Positions 36,396 to 45,124 of a stretch of DNA of 64,000 bases are shown here, piece after piece. Every line of letters begins with the position of its first letter. Positions within the stretch are counted from its first letter, which is position 1. Origin of the DNA: Maribacter aquivivus (GTDB lineage Bacteria > Bacteroidota > Bacteroidia > Flavobacteriales > Flavobacteriaceae); the NCBI RefSeq assembly GCF_900142175.1, contig NZ_FQZX01000001.1:868001-932000 (forward strand). Reading direction: 5' to 3'. The notes below the pieces were generated by a model, which worked only from the letters and a program-made list of their open reading frames with translations, was not told the DNA's origin and made no database searches. Made by a program: the position numbers and the translations under genes.

Positions 36396-37586
36396 ATGAA
36401 AGTATTGAATGACTTTAATTTTGAAGATAAAAAAGCGTTAATTAGAGTGGACTTCAATGTTCCATTAAATGACAAATTTGAAGTAACAGATAACACTAGA
36501 ATTCAAGCAGCTAAGCCAACAATTATTAAAGTGTTGGAAGATGGCGGTAGTGCAGTACTTATGAGTCATTTGGGAAGACCAAAAGGAGTTCGCAATGCAG
36601 ATTTGTCTTTAAGTCATATCGTAGATGCTGTTTCTGAAGTTATTGGAGTTGCAGTTAAGTTTGTAGGAGATTGTGTTGGTGAAGAAGCTGAAAAAGCAGT
36701 TGCCGAATTAAAAAACGGAGAGGTGCTTTTATTAGAGAACCTTAGATTTCATAGTGAAGAAGAAAAAGGTGATGAAGCTTTCGCAGAGAAACTTTCAAAA
36801 TTAGGAGATATATATGTTAATGATGCTTTTGGTACGGCTCACCGTGCACATGCATCTACTACTATAATAGCTAAGTTTTTTCCGGAAGCTAAGTGTTTTG
36901 GTTATTTATTAGCGAAAGAAATAGAAGCTATTGATAAGGTAATGGCAACAGGTGAAAAACCGGTATTGGCAATTCTTGGTGGAGCAAAAGTTTCTTCTAA
37001 GATTACTATCATCGAAAATATTCTTGATAAAATCGACGACTTAATCATTGGTGGTGGTATGACTTATACCTTTATTAAGGCTCAAGGTGGTAAAGTAGGA
37101 GATTCTATTTGTGAAGATGATAAGATGGAACTTGCCATGGAAATTCTTAAACAAGCTAAGGAGAAAAATGTTAATGTACACATACCTGTAGATGTTATTG
37201 CTGCAGATGCTTTTGATGCCAATGCTAATACACAGGTAGTAGATGTTGACAAAATACCAGATGGTTGGCAAGGACTAGACGCCGGACCAGATACATTACA
37301 AAACTTCAAAAAAGTAATTCTGGCTTCTAAAACAATTCTTTGGAACGGACCAATTGGTGTTTTTGAGATGGAAAAATTTGCCGCTGGTACTATTGCAGTT
37401 GGTAATTATATTGCAGAAGCTACAAAAGCAGGTTCTTTTTCATTAGTTGGTGGTGGAGATTCTGTTGCCGCAGTAAAACAATTTGGTTTTGAAAACAAAG
37501 TTAGTTATGTATCAACAGGCGGAGGTGCAATGCTAGAAAGTTTAGAAGGTAAAACATTACCAGGGATAGCTGCCATATTAGAGTAG
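36396..37586 (+). CDS. pgk: Phosphoglycerate kinase
   Basis: The 396-residue product has the length of bacterial PGK. It transfers phosphate between 1,3-bisphosphoglycerate and ADP in glycolysis. The N-terminal substrate site is [13 protein letters not shown], then SHLGRPKG and [15 protein letters not shown]. The hinge and nucleotide domain include [24 protein letters not shown] and [11 protein letters not shown]. The C-terminal ATP-site motif is [16 protein letters not shown], and the end [19 protein letters not shown] is the family signature. It is a single gene between the delta' gene (divergent) and an mltD-like gene 119 bp downstream. Confidence 0.98.
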   Translation: MKVLNDFNFEDKKALIRVDFNVPLNDKFEVTDNTRIQAAKPTIIKVLEDGGSAVLMSHLGRPKGVRNADLSLSHIVDAVSEVIGVAVKFVGDCVGEEAEKAVAELKNGEVLLLENLRFHSEEEKGDEAFAEKLSKLGDIYVNDAFGTAHRAHASTTIIAKFFPEAKCFGYLLAKEIEAIDKVMATGEKPVLAILGGAKVSSKITIIENILDKIDDLIIGGGMTYTFIKAQGGKVGDSICEDDKMELAMEILKQAKEKNVNVHIPVDVIAADAFDANANTQVVDVDKIPDGWQGLDAGPDTLQNFKKVILASKTILWNGPIGVFEMEKFAAGTIAVGNYIAEATKAGSFSLVGGGDSVAAVKQFGFENKVSYVSTGGGAMLESLEGKTLPGIAAILE

Positions 37587-37705
37587 TAAAGGGGTTATCG
37601 ATAAACGGCATATAACGAAAATTTGTGCATTTTAAGAGAAATTATTTTATTCTCATTAAAAAATGTACGATTTTCGTTTGTTCCGTTAACGTAATTTACC
37701 CCATT

Positions 37706-39334
37706 ATGAATAAAGTAACCTATAAGTGTTTTTATTTACTAGGATTAGCTTTGATGCCAGTCTTAGGATCTGCACAACAAGAAAATACTGTTTCTGCTGT
37801 TTCAGATTCACTATACAGCACTACTATAATTGTCAATGATTCACTCTCAGAAGTGGTTCCTTTGAATCAAATAGATGTTGTAAAAAGTTCTAAAACCGAA
37901 AGCTTGGTTTTATACAAACCAACTGAATCTTCTTCTTATAATCTTCAGGATAATGCATTAGCAGCCAAGTTCGATAGTCTTTGGATGAAAGAACTCGTAG
38001 ATGCAGCTCCGCTTTTTAATGAAATGTACCAAGAGGTATTAGAATTAGACACGGTTTCTACCTTCGTTTTAGATTTGCCAACAGATACTTTAAAAATGCG
38101 TTTGGCAAAATTGAATGCGAAAACACCTTTCAATGTAGAATACAATAAGTCTTTAGAAAGTGTCATTAAATCATTTCTTACAAGAAAAAGAGGTTTAATG
38201 GAACGTATGCTTACCATAAGCCAATTTTATTTTCCTTTATTCGAACAAGAATTTGACAATAAGAACATTCCATTAGAAATGAAATATTTGTCTATTGTAG
38301 AATCTGCATTGAATCCTAAGGCACGTTCTAGGGTAGGGGCAACAGGTCTTTGGCAGTTCATGTACGGTACGGGTAAAGAAATGAAATTAAACATTAACAG
38401 CTATGTTGATGAGCGTAGTGATCCTATAAAATCTACTGCTGCTGCTGCTAATTACCTAAATAGATTACATAGAATTTATGATGATTGGGATTTAGCTTTG
38501 GCTGCTTATAATTCTGGACCGGGTAACGTAAATAAAGCTATTCGTAGAAGTGGCGGTCAACGTAACTATTGGAATATTAGAAGAAACTTACCTAGAGAAA
38601 CTGCTGGCTATGTTCCAGCTTTTCAAGCTACCATGTATATTTTTGAGTATGCCGAAGAACATGGTTTAAAAGCAAAGATAGCAGATCGTGCCTATTTTGA
38701 AACAGATACAATTCATGTTAAAAGCTTAATAACTTTTGATCAGATCTCTGAATTGGCTGGTATTGATAAAGAAGAATTAAAGGTGCTTAACCCTCACTAT
38801 AAATTAGACGTTATTCCTTTTGTGGAAGGAAGAGCACATGCGCTAAGATTACCTGTTCATAAAATGGGAAAATTCGTAGCAAATGAAGCTGCTATATATG
38901 CTCATGTTGAAAAGGAATTGAAAAGCAAAGAAAGTCCGATTGCTCAAATAACGAAGCAAGCAGACGCAAATAGTATTAGATATCGAGTTAGAGATGGTGA
39001 TTTTCTTGGAAAAATTGCTGAGCGCTACGGTGTGCGTGTAAGCCAATTAAAACAATGGAACGGTTTACGAAGTAATAATTTACGAATTGGACAACGATTA
39101 ACAATTTATCCAAAACATAATTCAGGTTCTTCTGTAAAACCAAAACAAACCCCTTCTAGAACGGCTGTTGCAAGCAATTCTAAAACACATGAAGTTAGAA
39201 GCGGAGACTCATTGTGGACTATTTCTAGAAAATATCCTGGTGTAACTATAGATAATTTACGAAAGTGGAACGGTATTAGTGGTAACAATTTAAAGCTAGG
39301 CACAAAACTTAAATTGTGCGACTGTTCATCGTAA
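37706..39334 (+). CDS. mltD: MltD-like membrane-bound lytic transglycosylase with two LysM domains
   Basis: The 542-residue product starts at ATG 37706 (MNKVTYKCFYLLGLALMPVLGSAQQ), which gives a good signal peptide; the frame is open further upstream, but only TTG/ATT-type codons precede it. The SLT/GEWL catalytic domain (about residues 165-300) has the catalytic Glu in YLSIVESALNPKARS, followed by GATGLWQFM and ALAAYNSGPGNVNKAI. Two LysM modules near the C-terminus (YRVRDGDFLGKIAERYGV and HEVRSGDSLWTISRKY) bind peptidoglycan. It cleaves glycan strands to 1,6-anhydro products. No lipobox is seen. It lies 12 bp ahead of the DUF4837 lipoprotein gene, probably as an operon. Confidence 0.88.
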   Translation: MNKVTYKCFYLLGLALMPVLGSAQQENTVSAVSDSLYSTTIIVNDSLSEVVPLNQIDVVKSSKTESLVLYKPTESSSYNLQDNALAAKFDSLWMKELVDAAPLFNEMYQEVLELDTVSTFVLDLPTDTLKMRLAKLNAKTPFNVEYNKSLESVIKSFLTRKRGLMERMLTISQFYFPLFEQEFDNKNIPLEMKYLSIVESALNPKARSRVGATGLWQFMYGTGKEMKLNINSYVDERSDPIKSTAAAANYLNRLHRIYDDWDLALAAYNSGPGNVNKAIRRSGGQRNYWNIRRNLPRETAGYVPAFQATMYIFEYAEEHGLKAKIADRAYFETDTIHVKSLITFDQISELAGIDKEELKVLNPHYKLDVIPFVEGRAHALRLPVHKMGKFVANEAAIYAHVEKELKSKESPIAQITKQADANSIRYRVRDGDFLGKIAERYGVRVSQLKQWNGLRSNNLRIGQRLTIYPKHNSGSSVKPKQTPSRTAVASNSKTHEVRSGDSLWTISRKYPGVTIDNLRKWNGISGNNLKLGTKLKLCDCSS

Positions 39335-39346
39335 ACCAAAACACCA

Positions 39347-40351
39347 ATGAAAAAAAGAATTTCACTTTGTTTTTTAGCAATTTTAGGATTGTCAATTGCC
39401 TGTAAAGAAGACGGCAAAGCAGATTACCTACCAGAGTCAGTAGGCGCCATGAACACTTTAACGGTAGTTATAGATAATGATTTATGGAACAGTAATGTTG
39501 GTGATGCTATTCGTGAAAACTATACTGCTGCAGCTCAAGGTTTAACTTGGGACGAGGCGCTTTTTAGTGTTACTCAAATACCACAACAAATTTTTACAGG
39601 TTCTATTCGTAATACCAGCTCTGTTCTGTATGTTATGGAGGATACCCTGAATGTTGCCCACATGAAATCTAACATGTATGCCAAACCACAGAAAGTGGGG
39701 GTGATCAAAGGGCGAAATAAAGAGGAGATAATTGCAAATATTAAAAAGACGGCTCCAGAATTTATAGCTGACTTTAAAGCCCTTGAAATTGCAAAGGCTC
39801 AGAAAAGATTTCAGAAATCATTGAATAAAGAAAAGGCGCTAGAAGATAAATTCAATATTTCAATGAAAATACCTTCTATTTATAGAGTTGGAAGGGAAGA
39901 GGATAATTTTGTGTGGATAGATCGCCAAATTCAAAAAGGGAATATGAATATTATCGCATACACCATGCCTTGGGATAGTTTTCAGAAAGATTCTACTTTT
40001 TCGCAAGACATCATTAGAATGCGAGACTCAATAGGTAACCTATACATTAAGGGAAATGATGTGGCAGGTAAAAATAATCATATGATTACAGAAAAAGCAT
40101 TTACACCATATGTCTTCCCTGCTGAGGTTTCAAGTAAAAAAGCGGCAGAAGTAAGGGGGATTTGGGAAATGTCGGCTTACCCTATGGCAGGTCCGTTTTT
40201 AACCTATATCATAAGTGATAAAGAGAACAACCGTAAATTGATTCTTGAAGGGTTTGTTTTTGCTCCTGCAACCAAAAAAAGAGATTACATGTTTGAGCTA
40301 GAAGCAATCATGAAATCTGTGCGGTTCAATGTTAATGAACAAAACAAATAA
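39347..40351 (+). CDS. DUF4837 family lipoprotein
   Basis: The 334-residue product has a lipoprotein signal peptide, MKKRISLCFLAILGLSIAC, with Cys19 as the likely lipidated residue (lipobox LSIAC). The mature part begins after an acidic spacer with TLTVVIDNDLWNSNVGDAIR, which I recognise as the opening of DUF4837, common in Flavobacteriia. Two related halves are suggested by AIRENYTAAAQGLTWDE early and MKIPSIYRVGREEDNFVWIDRQI later. The function is unknown. It sits behind the lytic transglycosylase gene and is followed by a terminator, so an envelope role with MltD is plausible. Confidence 0.85.
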   Translation: MKKRISLCFLAILGLSIACKEDGKADYLPESVGAMNTLTVVIDNDLWNSNVGDAIRENYTAAAQGLTWDEALFSVTQIPQQIFTGSIRNTSSVLYVMEDTLNVAHMKSNMYAKPQKVGVIKGRNKEEIIANIKKTAPEFIADFKALEIAKAQKRFQKSLNKEKALEDKFNISMKIPSIYRVGREEDNFVWIDRQIQKGNMNIIAYTMPWDSFQKDSTFSQDIIRMRDSIGNLYIKGNDVAGKNNHMITEKAFTPYVFPAEVSSKKAAEVRGIWEMSAYPMAGPFLTYIISDKENNRKLILEGFVFAPATKKRDYMFELEAIMKSVRFNVNEQNK

Positions 40352-40378
40352 CTAATTTAATTTAGTTTTATAAAAAGT

Positions 40379-40410
40379 AAAAAGGCTCAGGATATTCCTG
40401 AGCCTTTTTT
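40379..40410 (+). terminator. Terminator after the DUF4837 gene
   Basis: AAAAAGGCTCAGGA and TCCTGAGCCTTTTT form a long stem with a 3 nt loop and a T-run, 28 bp after the stop codon. Confidence 0.9.
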
Positions 40411-40454
40411 ATATGAAATAGGTTCGTTTATGATTACAAACCGTCATTTGCCAA

Positions 40455-40631
40455 TTATAAATTGCTGAAAGAAAAGCCCGTAGACACTCTAAAAATTAAA
40501 ACGATAGAGGCATAAGCAATCAATACAAAACACAGCCACGAAAATATTTTAAAGTAGTGTTCTAAAAGGAAACTTTTCCAATTTTTAAAAGCTTCAATGT
40601 ATATTTCTTTAACTAGGGTAATTTTTTCCAT
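40455..40631 (-). CDS. Small single-span membrane protein
   Basis: The 58-residue product from ATG 40631 is MEKITLVKEIYIEAFKNWK, one transmembrane helix (about IFSWLCFVLIAYASIVLIF) and the tail RVSTGFSFSNL. It resembles small Flavobacteriaceae proteins that end in a RVSTGF motif, which I recall as DUF6747; that assignment is from memory. The earlier codon 40637 is TTG. The role is unknown. It is convergent with the DUF4837 gene. Confidence 0.55.
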   Translation of the reverse strand: MEKITLVKEIYIEAFKNWKSFLLEHYFKIFSWLCFVLIAYASIVLIFRVSTGFSFSNL

Positions 40632-40902
40632 GTTCAATGATTTAGGAGTTCTTGCGAGTAAAGATGTTCAATCTTAATGCCTTTATTGAAAAGCTTAGGT
40701 AAAAGGTCCAATTAATCTATAAAATGTAATAGGTTAAAATCTACATCTATCAACAGTAAAAAAACTTAGATAAACAGCACATACGGCAAGTATTAGAAAA
40801 TCGATAAAGGGTATAAAATCATAGACAAATAAAAAGTAACCTGTATAGTAGAGATGACAAGTATTTAAATTTACTAAGCATTAAAACCTAAATGTATTAT
40901 AA
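40632..40902. other. Non-coding stretch, no feature recognised
   Basis: AT-rich sequence between the small membrane-protein gene and the terminator of the OmpA-family gene. Stops are frequent in all frames and I see no repeats. Confidence 0.5.
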
Positions 40903-40935
40903 AACAAAAGACCCGCCAATTAGCGGGTCTTTTGT
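40903..40935 (-). terminator. Terminator of the OmpA-family gene
   Basis: ACAAAAGACCCGC pairs with GCGGGTCTTTTGT around a CAATTA loop, with T-rich sequence on the - strand side. It lies 19 bp past the stop. Confidence 0.88.
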
Positions 40936-40953
40936 TATTGATGTTATTTTATA

Positions 40954-43503
40954 TTACATATCTACGATAATAAACTCTGATCTACGGTTAAGGTAATGTT
41001 GCTCTTCTGTACAACGAACGGTACCATCACAATCATTAATTAACTGTTCTTCTCCATAACCAATAGCGCTTTCAATTCTACTTGGATCAATACCCTGAGC
41101 AATGATATAGTCTCTGGTAGATTTAGCACGCTTATCAGATAAGTATTTGTTATAAACGTTATCACCCCTTGAATCGGTATGAGATTCAATTTTAATAACC
41201 ATATTAGGCGAATCGTTCATTACTTCTACTAGCTTATTAAGTTCTACAGCAGCATCGTCACGTATGTATGATTTGTCAAAGTTAAAGTGAATCATCTCTG
41301 TCTTAAGCTTCTTAATGCCATTCTCAACAGCGATCATATCATTAAGTTTTCTCATAGAAACATCTACATTAACAATCTCATTGTCTTTCGTTGCAGCTTC
41401 TCTAGTATCATCAAAGTACGAACCTTTGGTGGTCTTTAAAACATATCTTGTATCAGCATCTAAATCTTCAAAAATGAAGTTTCCATTTTCATCGGTTTCC
41501 ATTTCTTTAAGTTTGATGTTATTTTCATCAAGTAATTCAACTAATGCGTTTGGCATTAAATCGCCAGTGATTAACTCGGTTACGATACCCGATATAGCAT
41601 TTATACTGGTTGGTATTTCTTCTAGTTGTAATGTTTTAAATGAATAGATATCATCATCGCCTTTACCACCATCACGGTTAGATGCAAAGTATCCCTTCTG
41701 AGACTCTTCATCTACAATAAAAGAGAAATCATCTTTACTACTATTTACAGGCTTACCTACATTGCGTACTTCTAAAAATCCAGCTTCATCATCAAAGGCA
41801 ACTTCAAAGACATCTAATCCTCCTAGACCAACATGACCATCAGATGAGAAGTATAATTTTTTGTCATTTATGAAAGGAAACATTTCTTTATGCTCCGTAT
41901 TAATTTCTGGACCAAGGTTTCTTGGAGAAGAGAATGTACCGTCTTCAAGTACATCTACAACGAAAATATCTGTTTCACCTAAAGTACCAGGCATATCAGA
42001 AACAAAATACAATTGCTTTCCATCAGGACTTAGTGCCGGATGACCAGTAGAGTAATTGTCACTGTTGAAAGATACTTCTTCAGCTTCTAACCATTCTCCA
42101 TCTACTTTTTTAGAACGGTAGATTTTAAGGTGGTTAATTCCGTTTTTATCACGCTTTAGTTTTTTACCATAATTGTTTCTGGTAAAATACATGGTTTCAT
42201 TATCAGGTGTGAAAGCAACAGATGCTTCGTGATATTTTGTATTTATCTTTTTAGAAAATTTAATGGCATCTTTAAAATCTTGAGATTCTTCATTTACCTT
42301 GGCAACAAATAAATCTAAGTAAGGTTGATTGTTCCATTTATATTTTCTGGTAGTAAATATAGAAGAATCTTTAGCAGATGCATAAACCATTTCATCACCA
42401 CCATAATACATTGGTGAAAATTCTGAATACTTTGAATTTATGTTCAGGTTGTCGATATCAAATTTCTCTTCCATTCTTAGAAGACCATCTAAAACTATTT
42501 CGTTCTGTTCTGTATCTTGTGCAATCTCTTCGCCAGCTAATTTTCTATTATATAACTTTAATAAACGTTTTGATCTTTTATAATTTCCAATACCTTTAAG
42601 AGAGTGAGCATATTTAAATAGGTAGTCAGAACTCATGTCAGACTCATATTTGGTATATAGTATGTTGTACCACTTATAGGCGTTTTCCATATCTGTATTA
42701 AAGTAATGCGCATCTCCTGCTTTCTTTAATACATCATATGTATAAGCTTTTTCTCCTTTAGATAAAGCTTGCTCATAAATTTTGGCTGCTTCTGCATACC
42801 ACATTTTATCAAAATACTCATCTGCTCTTTTTATAAGCTTTGATTTAACCGTTGGGTCATTTTCTTTTGATGAAGTTAACATTTCATAAGAAACATCTTC
42901 TACTGGTATAGATTCTGTTTCTAACAAAGTTTCTTGAGTTACTACTAGCTCTGGTGTTTTTTCTAATGCTGAGTTTGCTTCTAATGCTGTAGTTGTTTCT
43001 ATTTCCGATTCGGCTGGTAACTCAGCTACTAATTCTGCATCAGTATATAAATTACTATTGATCATTTTTAGTATCCACACTTCATCATCATAACGATTAT
43101 CGAATTGTGTAGAACAATCATTTATAGCATCTTCCCAAGATGTATAATGATTTAAATATAGATAATACAGTAGGTTTTGAGGATTTTGAAAGTATCCTGC
43201 TTCAAACCCTTTTTTATTTAATTTCTTAATTTGAGATTTAAGATTCTTGCTTTTAGAAAATGTACCAGAAATTATATAGTATCCATTTTTGGTTTCTGGG
43301 ATATCATGAAAAGCCCTGTAAGGAATGGAAAGCTCTTCTGCGGCTCTTTGAAATGCTTTTTTGTCATCAGTATCTACATCAGAAACTATGGTACTGTTAC
43401 TATTGTTTGAAACCTCAGACTCAAGTTCGTCTTGAAAGCCTTGGGCTTGAGCAAAAACGATAAAGACCAGAAAAAATAAATTTAATACACTTCTCATAGA
43501 CAT
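40954..43503 (-). CDS. OmpA-family envelope protein with SPOR-like, TPR and PD40 repeats
   Basis: The 849-residue product has a signal peptide (1-21, IVFAQAQG). A SPOR-like module (about 60-150) follows: KNGYYIISGTFSKSKNLK..YLYLNHYTSWEDA..WILKMIN. Then come TPR-like helices (about 215-320), a PD40/WD40-like propeller (about 350-640) with STGHPALSPDGKQLYFVSDMPG and GYFASNRDGGKGDDDIYSF, and a carboxypeptidase regulatory-like fold (about 645-715). The C-terminal OmpA-like domain has IRDDAAVELNKLVEVM, then IKIESHTDSRGDNVYNKYLSDKRA, and binds peptidoglycan. Such proteins accompany type IX secretion and gliding in Bacteroidota. The SPOR-like module resembles those in the protein at 9985-12204. The paired repeat element at 43621 precedes it. 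Confidence 0.88.
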   Translation of the reverse strand: MSMRSVLNLFFLVFIVFAQAQGFQDELESEVSNNSNSTIVSDVDTDDKKAFQRAAEELSIPYRAFHDIPETKNGYYIISGTFSKSKNLKSQIKKLNKKGFEAGYFQNPQNLLYYLYLNHYTSWEDAINDCSTQFDNRYDDEVWILKMINSNLYTDAELVAELPAESEIETTTALEANSALEKTPELVVTQETLLETESIPVEDVSYEMLTSSKENDPTVKSKLIKRADEYFDKMWYAEAAKIYEQALSKGEKAYTYDVLKKAGDAHYFNTDMENAYKWYNILYTKYESDMSSDYLFKYAHSLKGIGNYKRSKRLLKLYNRKLAGEEIAQDTEQNEIVLDGLLRMEEKFDIDNLNINSKYSEFSPMYYGGDEMVYASAKDSSIFTTRKYKWNNQPYLDLFVAKVNEESQDFKDAIKFSKKINTKYHEASVAFTPDNETMYFTRNNYGKKLKRDKNGINHLKIYRSKKVDGEWLEAEEVSFNSDNYSTGHPALSPDGKQLYFVSDMPGTLGETDIFVVDVLEDGTFSSPRNLGPEINTEHKEMFPFINDKKLYFSSDGHVGLGGLDVFEVAFDDEAGFLEVRNVGKPVNSSKDDFSFIVDEESQKGYFASNRDGGKGDDDIYSFKTLQLEEIPTSINAISGIVTELITGDLMPNALVELLDENNIKLKEMETDENGNFIFEDLDADTRYVLKTTKGSYFDDTREAATKDNEIVNVDVSMRKLNDMIAVENGIKKLKTEMIHFNFDKSYIRDDAAVELNKLVEVMNDSPNMVIKIESHTDSRGDNVYNKYLSDKRAKSTRDYIIAQGIDPSRIESAIGYGEEQLINDCDGTVRCTEEQHYLNRRSEFIIVDM

Positions 43504-43620
43504 AATTCTTTGTTGAATATTACATTCAACTGGGGTTTTAAGTATAGTACCAACGGTTAGTTATGGATTTTTAGTACTATATGTCTAACGAAATTAGCGG
43601 TAAAGCGATATTCTGAATAT

Positions 43621-43654
43621 TAATTGTTGTGAAAGAAGGGTTTTATGTCGTGAA
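43621..43654 (-). promoter_or_regulatory. Paired ACAACA direct-repeat element upstream of the OmpA-family gene
   Basis: On the - strand, TTCACGACATAAAA (43654-43641) and TTTCACAACAATTA (43634-43621) carry half-sites ACGACA and ACAACA starting at 43651 and 43630, 21 bp apart. The element ends 117 bp before the ATG at 43503. It lies in the 328 bp gap between tatA and this gene; nothing else is recognised in that gap. Confidence 0.5.
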
Positions 43655-43831
43655 TGAATAGTATTTAGTAGCCTCGTAACCAATGAGATCCCGATAAACG
43701 GTTAATTTAAGCGTTTTGTGGAGTGTACGGGGGTATAAAACGCGACCCAGTATTTTTATAAAGAATCTGGAAAACAAAAAAAGTCCTGAAAATCAGTACT
43801 TTATAAATTATATGAAAGAATAGTTTGTTTA

Positions 43832-44017
43832 CTATTCCTTTTTCTTTTCTTCTAGTTGCTCATCTTCTTTAGAGGCATCTTTAAATTCTTTTATTCCACT
43901 ACCTAAACCTCGCATAAGTTCCGGAATCTTTTTACCTCCGAATAATAGTAGAATTACGACTACCACTAATATAATTTGTGGAGCGCCTATGGCCAAAAAA
44001 GTAGATAATATTGTCAT
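43832..44017 (-). CDS. tatA: Twin-arginine translocase subunit TatA/TatE family
   Basis: The 61-residue product from ATG 44017 ([13 protein letters not shown]) has one transmembrane helix ([13 protein letters not shown]), the family hinge [20 protein letters not shown] and a charged tail ([15 protein letters not shown]). TatA oligomers form the pore for folded proteins with RR signal peptides. An upstream in-frame ATG at 44044 would add nine residues (MKSILNHSL), which is unusual for TatA, so the inner start is preferred. It is a separate gene between the two surface loci; no tatC is adjacent. Confidence 0.9.
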   Translation of the reverse strand: MTILSTFLAIGAPQIILVVVVILLLFGGKKIPELMRGLGSGIKEFKDASKEDEQLEEKKKE

Positions 44018-44183
44018 AAGACTATGATTTAAAATGGATTTCAAAGATACTAAAAACTTATTAGTTTGCTGTTAATATTAACACCAAGTGAATTTTTATT
44101 TATGATATAGAGGCTCCTAACTGTATTTTGATTTAAATACTAAATGGTATATAATTTTGTATACTCCTGTATTATTGATTTAA

Positions 44184-45116
44184 TTAGAAGAATCGTGGAG
44201 ATTTTATCCTTGTAATTCTTGATATTAATCTATAACGTAAAAATAGTTCATGTGTGCCTGAGTTGTAGGTTCCCAAGTTATTTGTGGTTAGATCATAGGC
44301 ATAACCCAAATTAAATTGCGGATTGATTTGAAACCCTAATAAGGCACCAATAGAATCATCCCATCTATAATTTACACCTAGGGTTAGAACTTCATCAAGA
44401 AGAAAATTGAAAGATACATCTGCAATTAAGGGAGCCCCTTCAACATATTTTACAAACGTAGAAGGCTTAAATTTTACTGTAGAATTTAAGTTGACAACAT
44501 AACCTGCAATTAAATATAGATGCATTCTATCTGAACCAACTGCTTCCTCAATAGCATCATACCGTTTGTTATATAATACGTTAGGTGTTGAAAGACCTAC
44601 ATATGCATTGTCTGAATAAAAGAATAGGCCCGCACCTATAGATGGTAAAAGTTCACTATTAATATTTTCATTGAAAAGAACATCTGGATCTCTAAATGTT
44701 CCTTTAGACCAATCTACGCTAAGAAAACGAGCACCAGCTTTTAGTCCTAAAGCCAATCTATGACCTTTTCTATTTAGAATTAGATTATGTGCGTAATTAA
44801 AGTCTAAATATGTTTCTGAGGATGGACCAATTTGATCCTGTACAATGGATAAGCCTATACCGTCATAGGTACTAAGTGGAGAATCTATGCCTAATGAAAT
44901 AGTTTTAGGTGAACCATCTAGACCAACCCACTGACTTCTAAATAGAGATGTAACGGTCAAATGACCTTTAGAACCTGTGTAAGCAGGATTTACGGTCATT
45001 GTATTATAGTTGTATTGCGTATACTGCGGTTCTTGCTGTGCATTTGCACAATCTATTCCAAGGAGGATTAAGATGAGCGTTGTGCTTATGTATATGTGGT
45101 ATATTTTCAACTTCAT
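44184..45116 (-). CDS. PorP/SprF-family T9SS membrane protein
   Basis: The 310-residue product has a signal peptide ending CANAQQEP and the family opening QYTQYNYNTMTVNPAYTGSKG. VTSLFRSQWVGLDGSPKT, SLGIDSPLSTYDGIGLSIVQDQ and strands to the C-terminal FLRYRLIS follow, predicting an outer-membrane barrel. It is about the size of the SprF-like protein at 33122 but differs in sequence, so it is a paralogue. It begins 8 bp after the DUF11 adhesin and is likely its dedicated export partner. No coding gene of the same unit follows before tatA. Confidence 0.9.
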   Translation of the reverse strand: MKLKIYHIYISTTLILILLGIDCANAQQEPQYTQYNYNTMTVNPAYTGSKGHLTVTSLFRSQWVGLDGSPKTISLGIDSPLSTYDGIGLSIVQDQIGPSSETYLDFNYAHNLILNRKGHRLALGLKAGARFLSVDWSKGTFRDPDVLFNENINSELLPSIGAGLFFYSDNAYVGLSTPNVLYNKRYDAIEEAVGSDRMHLYLIAGYVVNLNSTVKFKPSTFVKYVEGAPLIADVSFNFLLDEVLTLGVNYRWDDSIGALLGFQINPQFNLGYAYDLTTNNLGTYNSGTHELFLRYRLISRITRIKSPRFF

Positions 45117-45124
45117 TCCAAGAT

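Noticed and set aside
43776..43805. Imperfect hairpin near AGTCCTGA/TCAGTACT as tatA terminator
   Set aside because: A mismatch in a short stem and no clear T-run; evidence too weak to list as a feature.
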